A DNA stretch of 64,000 nucleotides from Epiperipatus broadwayi. Lineage: Eukaryota > Onychophora > Udeonychophora > Euonychophora > Peripatidae. Numbering within the stretch: position 1 is the stretch's first letter; every line of letters begins with the position of its first letter. This document shows, one piece after another, positions 48,740 through 59,810 of this stretch. The notes beneath the pieces were generated by a model. That model had not been told where the DNA came from, did no database searches, and was given only the letters and a program-made list of their open reading frames with translations. A program made the position numbers and the translations under genes. The stretch spans positions 308,001 through 372,000 of the forward strand of contig JAQFVV010012397.1 in the NCBI GenBank assembly GCA_028023455.1, written 5' to 3'.

Positions 48740-49712
48740 TTAAAAATGTATTTATATATGAGAATGATTTAAATCTGTGTCTATATAATATGTGTTCAAA
48801 TACCTGAATAACTTAAATCTGCATTTATATAAATGAATTAAATATGTCTATGAATTGAACATACAGCTATATACATGCATTACTTAAATCTGTGTCTATA
48901 TAATATGTGTCCAGGTACCTGGATAACTTAAATCTGTGTTTACATAAATGAATTAAATACATGTCTATATGTCTCTATATACCTGAATGAACCATGTGTT
49001 ATATATATGAATTGACTATGCTTCTATATACATGACCTAAATCCATGTCTACATAGTATGTGTTTCTATATATCTGAATAAACTATGTGTTATAAATATG
49101 AATTGACTATGCTTCTATATACACGACCTAAATCCATATCTACATATGTATCTATATAGCTGAATAAACTATGTGTTATAAATATGAATTGACTATGCTT
49201 CTATATACATGGCCTAAATCCATATCTACATATGTCTCTATATACCTGAAAAAACTGTTATATATATGAATTGATTATGCTTCTATATACATGACCTAAA
49301 TCTATGTCTACATAATATGTGTCTCTATATATCTGAATAAACTACATGTTATAAATATGAATTGACTATGATTCTATATACATGATGTAAATCTGTATAT
49401 ACATAATATAAGTCTCTATATACCTGAATAAGCTATGTGTTATATATATGAATTGATTATGCTTCTATATACATGATCTAAATCCGTGTCTCATAGTACG
49501 TGTCTCTATATACTGAATAAACTACGTGTTACAAATATGAATTGACTATGCTTCTATGTACATGACCTAAATCCATGTCTACATAATATGTATCTCTATA
49601 TATCTGAATATACAATGTGTTATATATATATGAATTGATTATGCTTCTATATACATGACTTAAATCCATATCTATATAATATGTGTCTCTACATACCTGA
49701 ATTAACAACATG
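48740..49712. repeat. Satellite of about 90-base units
   Basis: Ten or so units containing TATGAATTGACTATGCTTC, TATATACATGACCTAAATCC, TGTCTACATA-TATGTGTCTC and TATATACCTGAATAAACTA. Unit starts at GAATTGA: 49009, 49100, 49186, 49268, 49359, 49450, 49539 and 49632, with spacings of 82 to 93. The earlier units (48.74-49.0 kb) are more diverged. Confidence 0.85.
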
Positions 49713-49957
49713 CTTGAAAGCGCTAAGACTGCAGAAATTTTGATATAGAAAGCCTATAGAAAGTATTATATAGAAAAGTTTCACCACAACGCATCAGCGT
49801 ATTATTAAATACATGAATTAATTTGCATCCGGACATAGGAATTAAATATGTGAATATGTTTGAATAGAAATATTGGCTCCTGAACGATTTAATAAAAGGG
49901 GTTAATCCACTTAACTAAGAGTAATTTACCATGGAGATCAATAGACACGTATAAAAA

Positions 49958-50215
49958 TTACTTATATGAGCATATGAGGAGTAACATTAACACCCAAAAG
50001 AGAAATGATAAAGAGAGGTATCCATGATTTACACATGGATATCTAAATAAATCCCTGCTAGGTAAAAGCTGCCAGAACAGGATTATGGAAGATAAAAAGA
50101 TGCATACATTATAATCATCAACGAGGGACCAAGCATCAGAAGAAGTTACCGATGAGTAGACTAACTGATCTGTAGAACCGGTATCACAATAAACTGTTAA
50201 AGGAGTGTTATCCAA
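49958..50215 (-). CDS. Frame with a DTGS motif, possible retroelement protease
   Basis: An 85-codon minus-strand frame starting MDNTPLTVYCDTGSTDQLVY. The D-T-G-S string after a hydrophobic-ended strand resembles an aspartic protease active site, or the D-S-G-A-T-D-H stretch upstream of copia-type integrase. The remainder is hydrophobic and unlike any family. No RT or integrase was seen nearby, so this may be chance. Confidence 0.25.
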   Translation of the reverse strand: MDNTPLTVYCDTGSTDQLVYSSVTSSDAWSLVDDYNVCIFLSSIILFWQLLPSRDLFRYPCVNHGYLSLSFLFWVLMLLLICSYK

Positions 50216-50859
50216 ATATTGTTATTCAAATAAATTATTGTTCCTGTGATCATCATCTCTTATACTAGCACATAATTGTTATTAAACAAGACAAAACTCT
50301 CCATACAGTAGTACCACCCTATGCCATTTCTATTGATTATTATGAGTTATAAAGATAAAAATGGAATTACTTGTAAGTTGTACATAGGAATTATACTGGT
50401 AGACTAAACTTTATTTTGAGTATATATTCAATGATAGTGAATCCAAATGTGACGAAGTAATTGGACTGTATTTCTAAGATCACTAATATATAATATTATA
50501 TCTTAGATGCATTAAAAACATTAAGTATTTCTTTAGAGCATCAATACTTGATCATATCACTGTATTAACAGATATGATTTATGTAAAAAACTTGAAAGGT
50601 TTTGATAATGTACAAACCTTAGACATTTTTTTGTAAGATTTGAATGCTACAATTATGTTGTGCATTGTTTTTCTACCCATCCTTGTAAAACATGAATTAA
50701 AATATAATTTAGAAATCTCAAGAAATATAATGATTATTGTTAAATTTAAGTGATAATTTGATAAGGACTTATTTACGTTAAGGAAGAATACAATTTCAAA
50801 CAGATGCGAGATTGATATAAGAAAAGGGTGCATTAATAATAGTATCTTATATATAATTA

Positions 50860-51092
50860 AAATATATTGAAGAAGCAAGAAATAAATAAAATATCTAATT
50901 TTATATTTATATAAACTGCAAATTAATAGATAAATGTTTATTTGAAATATAAGGATATATAATGAATGGTAAAATATATTGAAGAAGCAAGAAATAAATA
51001 AAATATCTAATTTTATATTTATATAAACTGCAAATTAATAGATTAATGTTTATTTGAAATATAAGGATATGTAATGAACGGTAAATTATTTG
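50860..51092. repeat. 112-base tandem duplication, nearly perfect
   Basis: Two units starting ATATATTGAAGAAGCAAG at 50864 and 50976; the copies differ at only a few positions (AGATAAATG/AGATTAATG, ATATATAATGAATGG/ATATGTAATGAACGG), so the event is recent. Confidence 0.9.
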
Positions 51093-53909
51093 GTTATTGT
51101 CCGTAAATATATCATTTTATTTATTATTAATTATTAGATAATATGAGTTAATTTTGTGTTTTTATACATAATTGATTAAGTTACATCAGAATAATAATTG
51201 GTATTTTCATGCAGAATAATTCATGATTCATTATTTGGCCAGATATAAGTACTGAGGGTGATATATTGGTCATGATTAATCACCGAGTTAATGGAGTATT
51301 ATCATAAAGTTTGAGAGTGTTACAAAAAAAATTTTAATGAATCATCTTAGCAATAGAGACAGGGATATCCCTGCATTTTTTTCTGGGATATTCATTAGGT
51401 AATGCACAGATTATGATGCAAAGAGATTCAGAAGCAGATATAGGCAGACAATGAATGTGATATGCTAGTATTATGTATGAAGGCACACATATCATTGTGT
51501 TCATTAACTCAACTCTGAAGGCTAGAGAAAGTATTTATTTTATTTTTAATTCTATTGTGCTTATCATACATCCACTGACCACTACAATATATATAAATTG
51601 TTATTTTTTACATTTTATCATATACATTTATTTTATATTACGTATGTTTTTATTTCACTCTTGTCAAAGAATATTATTTAGATTGTGAGAGTACCATATG
51701 AGCCTCACCTAAAACAATTTGATTCTTTATGAATTTACCTGTGCCTATATCAAATTAACAGATATAAATAATCTACACCTATCTTAAGCTTTTCATATGT
51801 CAGCTATATACATAAACTAATTAATATTAAAAGAATAATTCTAAAAATGAATTATTCTAATTTGTTTATACACATACATAAATAAATGTTTCCAACTAAT
51901 AGTATTTTTTATTAACCAAAACTTGACACTGACAAAGCCTTAAGTCAACATTGCATTTTATCAGTTGAAACAAAGGAAATAAACATTTGGAGTTCATTAC
52001 AAATTGTATATTTAAACAATAGACAGCGTGAGCATGATTATGTGATATGCTTTCAGAAATTAATCCAAGTATAAAAACGAACAAAAATTGTTATAAGAAT
52101 AATCTTCTATTTAGTTATCGAAGCAATAACTACGTCGGTAAATTTAAATGTGTTCGAATTTAGAACACATTTAAGAAAAAAAGAAGATTCACTATTTTAA
52201 AACTTTCTTCAAGTAATTAATTTACTTACTTTTAATATTATAAAGAACTAAAAAAATTATAATTTAAATTGACAAGGTTGTAAGAGAAATCAATGTCTTC
52301 GAAATGAGTTTTCAAAATATATGTTTAAGAAGACAAAAATTTACAAAGATGTTCTCTAGCTAGACAATTTATGCCAGGGATTTCTGCTGATGTTTTAAAC
52401 CTGAATATATAAATTTATTCCTACTTAATGCCTAAAATATAATCATCATAATTTCCAATAAAAAAGCTGCCTTAATAATGGAGTATTTTATTGAAGAGGA
52501 TGTTAAATATTTTACTACGCAAATATTTAAAAGAATATTTGGATTGCCTCTTCAAAGGATGCTCAAAGAACTTTATCTTTCAACATTCATCATCATTTTA
52601 TTTCGTCTAAGGAGGAATATAAAACCATTATTCTTTCTAATCTTGGAATACTTCGTTGCGTACTTTAATAACTCTTAAACTTTATTTCCTTTGTGAATAA
52701 ATTGTACTTACGTGGAAAATTATTTCGTTTATCAAATTGATCTTAACAGGATAAATGGAGAACTGATAAGATGAACATTTTATTTTTATTTATTTAATAA
52801 AATCTAGATGTTGATATTTTGATATATGCTCTGATGAAAGCAACGGTTGACTAAGATAAAAGTTTTTAAATTATTTCAATTTGGAAGTAAGTTTTATTAT
52901 ATTTCAAATTGAACCTTACTTGACAATTATCATAATTTCTTTTTAATCAATAACATAATTAATATAAGAATACATTCTATTGTTATTCTAGTGTGAATGG
53001 ATGTTATCTGGTACAAACATAGAACACACACTGAATCATTTTAATGACACAATACGTAGATTTATGATGTATAGTGGTATTATTTATTGTACACATGATT
53101 TTAAATTATATATATGTAAATAATTACATTATAGTTTTTTGGATGTTAAATAGTTTATTATTGTATTATATATAAGCACAGATTATAATTCTAAATTTTA
53201 ATATTTTCTATTATTTACATGATAGTATTTTTGTTTCTATTACTGATTAAAATGTGTTAAACTTGATTTTAAAATTAAACAGGTCTCATTTGTTTATTTT
53301 ATTTAGTCATTTTATAAAACCAACAATTATAAATGTACATACTCAAGCATATATATATTAAATCAACTTAGTGATTTAATATTTATAAATAAGTTATATA
53401 TAGCTTATCATTATTATGGTATATTTGTGGAAATGCCTGAAGAGAGTCAATTGTGATTTCTACTCTAAGCTCGAATTCCAAGAGTAATGAGGTTATTAAT
53501 AGAGGAGTGGATTGGATTATATTTTAAATTACATCATCCATGGCATTCTATAAGAAGACTCAAAGTCCGACTATAGTTAGATGCGACTTCCTAGAGCCCT
53601 GAAAAGGATTGTCCTGTTATAAGATATTGATTTATTTGGTAAAAGCTCAGCAAATGCTAACTCACAACAGTTGTATTCAAACCAAATTATGCTATAGAAA
53701 TAAAAATAATCATCAATCCATCTATTACTACAGAACCAGCTCACTCCATTTATCCTTCCTCTTCATATCTTATTATATCAAAATTTGAATAAATTCTTCA
53801 CTTCTACAAACTAACCTCTCTATTACCATGAGAAACAAACATCTACTTATGTTTATTCTAAATAAAAGAATTTTCAACTAGTCCTAATATTTTATTTACA
53901 ACTACTCAG
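51093..53909. other. AT-rich spacer or intron
   Basis: No gene, RNA or element was recognised. The frame at 52478-52678 is Phe/Ile/Leu-rich and has no family features. Confidence 0.4.
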
Positions 53910-54000
53910 AAATAGGGTAGTATAGTGGTTAGCTTTTTGTTTACCAAGGCACAATCAAGAATTTGAATGGAAGTTTAAAAAATTTTATCAGCCTGCTGAA
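53910..54000 (+). repeat. tRNA-derived SINE-like head
   Basis: GGGTAGTATAGTGGTTAGC matches the A-box region of Asp/Glu/Gly-type tRNAs. A weak B-box-like GAATTTGAATGG follows about 40 bases later. The stem complementarity of a real tRNA is absent. Confidence 0.35.
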
Positions 54001-54534
54001 GATATTAAGACAAACCTATGATTTTTTCCCCAATAGATAAATGGTTCATAACAAAACTGAATTGTCATATAATTATCAGTTGGTGTAGTAACTTCATATA
54101 TAAAGAAAAAAACATATTTTTGGATCCAATGCTGTTACGGTTAAAGTTTTCTGACCATCAATATAATAATCATTTATGGACATAATCAAGTAAGATCAAT
54201 GTGCAGAACATAACACATTTTCAGTACAGTTTTCATCAATGTTATATGTGTATACAATACTAAGGCTACAGTCTCTCTTTACTTTTAGAAACTTACAATC
54301 CTTGATAAAAAGTGTTTTATACAAATTGCATAATACAATAATTCTTATATATAAAAAATAAATAATTCTGATATCATATAAACATCAACAATTATAGAAA
54401 AATTTTCATCAAAAACGTTATTTTTTTTTTTTACATGATGATGAACTTTCATTTATCACAATAGAAAATTTCGTTTTTTAGAAAATTATTCAATTATATT
54501 CATTTATTTAAATGAATAAAATATCAGAAGACTT

Positions 54535-54690
54535 ATAATTGAAGATGGCAAATGACTACATGATCCATCTGATATAAAACACTTCTGCTGATTGATTTAA
54601 CCTGAAGCCATCATAACAATCAAAGATTGCTCCTCTGTTTGTTTTATTTACAAACACATTGGAAATCACAGGCAGCTCCCCACACATCAC
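54535..54690 (-). pseudogene. Broken CCP exon, short class
   Basis: Acceptor side intact (CAG then TG ATG TGT); reads MCGELPVISNVFVNKTNRGA, then IFDCYDGFRLNQSAEVF, like the live short-class exons. After that a two-base deletion shifts the frame into a stop, the Trp codon context is lost, the last Cys codon is altered and the donor GTAAGT has become ATAAGT. The flanking intron matches those of the 58.9-59.5 kb exons, so it is a dead tandem duplicate. Confidence 0.7.
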
Positions 54691-54757
54691 TGAAACATAA
54701 TTATAATATTGAATTGTATTCATTTGCTTTTACTGAATTAAATATTAGATGACTTAC

Positions 54758-54910
54758 AATTGCAAGATGGCAAATAATCCATTTGAAATACAAAATCCTT
54801 CTGCTAGTCCATTTAATTTGAAACCATCATCACAACTAAAGATTGCTTCTCTATTTTGTTTTACTGATAAATGAATTGGTAAGTAAAGGTATCCCCCCAC
54901 ACAATACTGA
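54758..54910 (-). pseudogene. Broken CCP exon, short class
   Basis: Acceptor CAG present, start TA TTG TGT GGG; a one-base insertion in the region matching NKTSKG creates an in-frame stop, and the segment that should encode the Trp is deleted. The donor-side string TTGTAAGT survives. It lies one short intron upstream of the other broken copy, as in the live cluster. Confidence 0.65.
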
Positions 54911-54959
54911 AATACAAGTAAATAGTTTATATAGAAAGTAGCGGTTTAATAAAGGAAAA

Positions 54960-55640
54960 CCTAAAGTTACATGAGAATATAGTTCCCACATTCAGGTAGT
55001 CATTTGTAACAGTACACCTCATTAGAGCTGAATTGTGAGGAAGTGTGAAACCATTACCACCTCCAAATAAACAAGATATAAAATTAAATATAATGAGAAT
55101 GAAAGATCAGCACAGAACTAACTGTAAGTTCACTAGCATTACATAAAAGTAATGATCATTCATCATCATGAATGATCAACAATAAAAATAAATCAACAAT
55201 CAATTTTGTGACTGGATTTGAAAGTGGTCCACTATAGATCAGCTTAATTATTTAGCTACTGCCAAATCTATGACAGGAATACAAACAATAATTATCTGGA
55301 TGCACACACTTAGGTTCTTTTCCATCAAACTACAACAGTAAGTCAAATAATGCTGAGATACTAAAAACGCCCCAACCATTATCAATGCTCTGGCTACTTA
55401 TGACCTTTAATGTATTGGCCAACTATAAACCTAATTTCTAAAGTAATAATAAATAAAATGAAATGTAGTGCATGGACATTACAGATATCTATTTTGCGCC
55501 AACTAGAATCATCATCATCTGGATGTTCATAACATTAAACATAAATCACTGATCCATATAACTGTTATGCTCAAATCTAGCTCAGGGAATAAGAACTCTG
55601 CAAACTATTACTATGAGCAAGAGATAAATAAATAAAGCAG
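54960..55640 (-). repeat. Family D dispersed repeat, minus copy
   Basis: Reverse-oriented relative of 8430-9110, with CTATATTCTCATG, TCATGATGA, a CAGTCACAAAATTGATTG-like block, AGTTGGCCAATACATTAAAG, ATGCACTACATTT, GAACATCCAGATGATGATG and CTGAGCTAGATTTGAGC when read on the minus strand. It separates the dead CCP exons from the satellite array. Confidence 0.6.
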
Positions 55641-56020
55641 CTTATTATAAATCATTTCAAATAATTCTTAGGTTAACCCTATTATAAGTAAATAGTTTTA
55701 TTGGGATCATTTTTAAAAAAATCCTACAACATTAAGCTGTCATGAAATAAAGTCATACACACTGCAATTTATATTTATGAAACAGGAATTAGATAGAATA
55801 AAAAAATTAAAACTAAAAAATATTTTTAAAACAATTATTTAATAACTAATTAACAATAAACAAAAAAAATGATATGATATAAAATTTCAAACATTCATTT
55901 CATCAAAAAATATATTTTCATAAATTATAATCAATCAGTTGATTTTTATTCTTAAATTAAATTTTAATTAATTAAGTTATTTCTTTAAAATAACTAAGAG
56001 TTGGAAAAATATTTTTAAAA
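55641..56020. other. AT-rich spacer
   Basis: Nothing recognised; poly-A-rich. Confidence 0.4.
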
Positions 56021-57153
56021 TCAAAGATAAGCATTTATTTTATATAGCACATGTTTATAAATTGTAGCACATTAAAGATCAGCCTGTCAATCTATTGTGT
56101 ATGCGCTTTTTACGAGTGTTAATAATAAATGAATACTTTGACTCCCAACACAAGATATAGTATTTAGGAAAGAATAAAATGAATCCACTTATTCTATCCA
56201 ACCCACATGCCTATATATGGGAAAATCTTAAGTACTGGAAGTGAAAGTGTGAGGATAGACCACTCACTTTAAATTACTGTTTACGATATCTGAATGAATG
56301 ACGTCGACGAAATTATCTAGAATTTACTAAACGTCACTCTCAAATGAAACTTAAACATATGTAAATAAGCATTTATTTTATATAGCGCATGTTTATAAAT
56401 TGTAATACATTAAAGATCAGCCTGTCAAACTATTGTGCATGCACTTTTTACGAGTGTTAATAATAAATGAATACTTTGACTCCCAACACAAGATATAGTA
56501 TTTAGGAAAGAATAAAATGAATCCACTTATTCTATCCAACCCAAATTCTTATATATGGGCAAATCTTAAGTACTGGAAATGAAAGCGTGAGGATAGACCA
56601 CTCACTTTAAATTACTGTTTACGATGTCTGTGACGTCGACGAAATTATCTAGAATTTACTAAACGTCATTCTCAAATGAAACTTAAACATATGTAAATAA
56701 GCATTTATTTTATATAGCGCATGTTTATAAATTGTAATACATTAAAGATCAGCCTGTCAAGCTATTGTGCATACGCTTTTTACGAGTGTTAATAATAAAT
56801 GAATACTTTGACTCCCAACACAAGATATAGTATTTAGGAAAGAATAAAATGAATCCACTTATTCTATCCAACCCAAATGCTTAAATATGGGCAAATCTTA
56901 AGTACTGGAAGTGGAAGCGTGAGGATAGACCACTCACTTTAAATTACTGTTTACGATGTCTGAATGAATGACGTCAACGAAATTATCTAGAATTTACTAA
57001 ACATCATTCTCAAATGAAACTTAGACATATGTAAATAAGCATTTATTTTATATAGCGCATGTTTATAAATTGTAATACATTAAAGATCAGCCTGTCAAGC
57101 TATTGTGCATGCGCTTTTTACGAGTGTTAATAATAAATGAATACTTTGATTCC
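56021..57153 (+). repeat. Satellite array, about 335-base unit, 3.3 copies
   Basis: Units aligned on TATATAGCGC (or TATATAGCAC) at 56041, 56379, 56711 and 57049, giving periods of 338, 332 and 338. Each has ATTAAAGATCAGCCTGTCAA, TACGAGTGTTAATAATAAAT, ACACAAGATATAGTATTTAG, GTGAGGATAGACCACTCAC, TGACGTC-ACGAAATTATC and CTCAAATGAAACTTA. Identity between units is high by eye. The six-base period difference is a missing AATGAA-like segment before TGACGTCG in the second unit. It is homologous to the fold-back monomer at 44.7 kb. Confidence 0.9.
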
Positions 57154-58868
57154 CAACAAATCTTTGATTTATCTTAATTAATCTTTTGCTAAGTTTTAGG
57201 AGGAAAAATTAACAAAAAGAAGAAAACATGTTTAAAAGAAAAATTAAATTTACAAAATATTAAATTTTCTAAAACTATTTCATAATTTTGAAGAGAAAAT
57301 TGACTGGATTTAAAAAAAAATGTCACAATTAAAAAATATTAGCTTAATGAAAATATTTAAAATTATCAATTCTTACAACAACAACAACAACAAAAATCTT
57401 TTTTTTTTTTACTATCCATGAAAATTTAGTGTACACACACAAAAAAAAAACCTTTAACCATGGTTTTATTTTCTGTGGAGTCATTTTCAGTTCTTTCCAA
57501 TTCAGTTTCTCCTTGAAGGCTTCCAGGCATGTACATGACTGGTTTGTAGTAATTTCAGGGTAAAAGTAGCAAATTTCATCTATTTCTTTCCACAAAAATT
57601 TCCAGGTGAGACTAACAGACAGAGACTCATAATCTTGATTGAAGACAAAGTTGCAGATTACTTTAAGATATAATTTCTCTACATTTTTATTTCAGTGTAC
57701 ATAGAGAAAGATGATGTCTAGCTTTAATTAAATTTAACACATGGTTTTCATTGTACAAAACATTTTATGACCAAACTCAGTTTACTAAAAGCTTGATTAA
57801 AACTTCTACTATTCTATGCAATAGCTTGATAAAGACTTCTGCTTCTTTATCAGATGGATTAAAACATCACTGCTCTCTCTTCAATAGTTAAGTTAGGAAT
57901 AATTTCTTCTCCTACTGTATTTTTCAGTAGCTGGATTAAGACTTGACTGCTCTTTCTTCAACAGCTAAGTTAGAAATATCCTCTTTTTACCAGACACTTG
58001 GGTCTTCTTATCTACACTCCTTTTTTTTTTTCTAGAACAATATTGCCTAAAAGCCAATCACAGTGTGTCTCTAACATGATAATTTTTATAACAACCAATT
58101 GGGCAAATTTTTACAATACAAATGTTCAGCTATTTCTCTCCTTAATCAGACATTGAAAATCAAGTCAAGAACTTAAATTAACATCATAAAATTCTTGGTG
58201 TTTCTTTCTAATTAAAAAAGTTTTCTTGCAAATAGAAAAACAAAATAATTAATTAATTACACTGATTTGATTTTTTTGTAATGAAGAGATAAAAAGAAAA
58301 GCAACAACTCTAATAAAATTTACCAAAAGTACTAAAATCTTATTTTGTTTTTTCTTTTTAAAAATATTCTTAAACATAAAACTTTATTTCTCTTAAAAGG
58401 TTAAAATTAATATTTATTAAATAATTTACAAAAAAAAATTTTTTTTTTCTCTTAGTTCATTTTCATAGCTTAAATTAAAACTACTAATTAATTATAACTA
58501 CTGAAGAGAGAGAAAGAAAAAAAACAACTTGTTTACATTGATTTATGAGTTTTTCTATCCTCTACAACCATTTATGACTCATTAAAATATCCCCATATTA
58601 AAATCATATTATTATTTGACAAATTTAATGTTTGAGAATTCTCATATTTAATTAATTGAAGACCATTCTTATTATAAAAAAAAAATGTGTGGGAAAATTA
58701 AATATTATTTTCTCCATTAATTAAATAACTCTAAATTAAGCCTGAGGAACATGTTGTCAACTACCTAATTATTTTTGATGCAGCTATGTAGCCAACTGAT
58801 TACAATAGTAAAGAAAGTATTGAATTATATTCATTTGTTTTTATTGAATTAAATATTAGATAACTTAC
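57154..58868. other. Intergenic or intron with an unidentified frame
   Basis: An (ACA)n run at about 57375 lies within a minus-strand 83-codon frame (57344-57595) that begins MWKEIDEICYFYPEITTNQS and includes CTCLEAFKEKLNWKELKMTP. It is protein-like for its first 45 residues and followed on the minus strand by a possible donor, but no family is recognised. 57.7-58.0 kb has diverged internal repeats of GCTGGATTAAGACTT-CT type. The rest is AT-rich. Confidence 0.3.
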
Positions 58869-59024
58869 AAATGCAAGATGGCAAATGACTCCATGATCCA
58901 TTTGAATTACAAAAAACTTCTGCTGAGCCATTTAACATGAAACCATCATAACACTGAAAGATTGCTCCTTTACTTGTTTTACTTACAAATGAATTGGAAA
59001 CTACAGGCGCTTCCCCACACATTA
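58869..59024 (-). CDS. CCP/sushi domain exon, short class
   Basis: 156 bases, phase 1-1, acceptor TTCAG ending at 59025, donor GTAAGT from 58868. Encodes MCGEAPVVSNSFVSKTSKGA, IFQCYDGFMLNGSAEVFC and NSNGSWSHLPSC, with four Cys and Trp. The N-K-T sequon of its sisters is S-K-T here, while NGSA and NGSW sequons remain. The 79-base intron upstream to 59104 is nearly the same sequence as the next one. Confidence 0.9.
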
Positions 59025-59103
59025 CTGAAACATAAGTAAATAGTGAAGTAAGTATTGAATTGTATTCATTTGCTTTTATTGAATTAAATATTAGCCAACT
59101 TAC

Positions 59104-59259
59104 AATTGCAAGATGGCAAATAGCTCCATGATCCATTTGAAGTACAAAATACTTCTGCTGGTCCACTTAACTTGAAACCATTATAACAATGAAAGATTAC
59201 CCCTTTACTTGTTTTATTAACAAATGAATTGGAAACCACAGGCAGCTCTCCACACATCA
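59104..59259 (-). CDS. CCP/sushi domain exon, short class
   Basis: 156 bases, phase 1-1, acceptor TTTTAG ending at 59260, donor GTAAGT from 59103. Encodes MCGELPVVSNSFVNKTSKGV, IFHCYNGFKLSGPAEVFC and TSNGSWSYLPSC. All four Cys and the Trp are present, with N-K-T and N-G-S sequons. Only 67 bases of intron separate it from the 59327 exon, near the lower limit for animal introns. Confidence 0.9.
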
Positions 59260-59326
59260 CTAAAACATAAATAAATATTGAATTGCATTCATTTGCTTTT
59301 ACTAAATAAAATATCAGCTGACTTAC

Positions 59327-59482
59327 AATTGCAAGATGGAAAATGACTCCATGATCCATTTGAAGTACAAACCACTTCTGCTGATCCATTTAACTTGAAA
59401 CCATCATGACAACTAAAGAGTGCTCCTTTACTTGTTTTATTTAAAAATGCATTAGAAATCACAGGTAGCTCCCCACATATCA
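59327..59482 (-). CDS. CCP/sushi domain exon, short class
   Basis: 156 bases, phase 1-1, acceptor TTTTTAG ending at 59483, donor GTAAGT from 59326. Encodes ICGELPVISNAFLNKTSKGA, LFSCHDGFKLNGSAEVVC and TSNGSWSHFPSC; four Cys and Trp intact. It is the most upstream member of the three-exon tandem. Confidence 0.9.
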
Positions 59483-59639
59483 CTAAAAAATAAATTGGAA
59501 AGAATTAATTAATTTCTGCAAAGAAAACAAAAAAATTAGTTAGGAAGAATATTTATTTTTTATGATTTTAAAGTAATTAACAATTTTCAAGTTTAAATCT
59601 AAAGTAAATCAATAATAAAATGTGATATAAAATACCCAC

Positions 59640-59810
59640 TATCACAAAATGGTAATTTAGGCCAAAGTCCTTCAGAGTTACAATAAACTTTTTGGGGACC
59701 ATTTAATACAAAGCCATCATGACACTGATAAACAGAAACTCCATTTGTACCTTTTGGAATGGAAAAATTAACAAACGAGTTTGCAATGGCAGGTGGTTTG
59801 GCACATATTT
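59640..59810 (-). CDS. CCP/sushi domain exon, long class
   Basis: 171 bases, phase 1-1, acceptor TATAG ending at 59811, donor GTGGGT from 59639. Encodes ICAKPPAIANSFVNFSIPKG, TNGVSVYQCHDGFVLNGPQK, VYCNSEGLWPKLPFCD. Four Cys, Trp and an N-F-S sequon are present. A 157-base intron separates it from the short-class tandem, so long and short modules alternate within one gene. Confidence 0.9.

Noticed and set aside
49529-49711. Repeat-protein-like frame with DTYYIDMDLSHV-type repeats
   Set aside because: It results from the 90-base satellite being close to a multiple of three; neighbouring units break the frame.
54960-55075. Possible third broken CCP exon (GGTTTCACACTTCCTC... on the minus strand)
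   Set aside because: The same region is the continuation of repeat family D, and no Cys pattern or splice site fits.
57375-57440. Valine-run protein end (57344-57595)
   Set aside because: The VVVVVV stretch is the translated (ACA)n microsatellite; only the first part of the frame could be coding.
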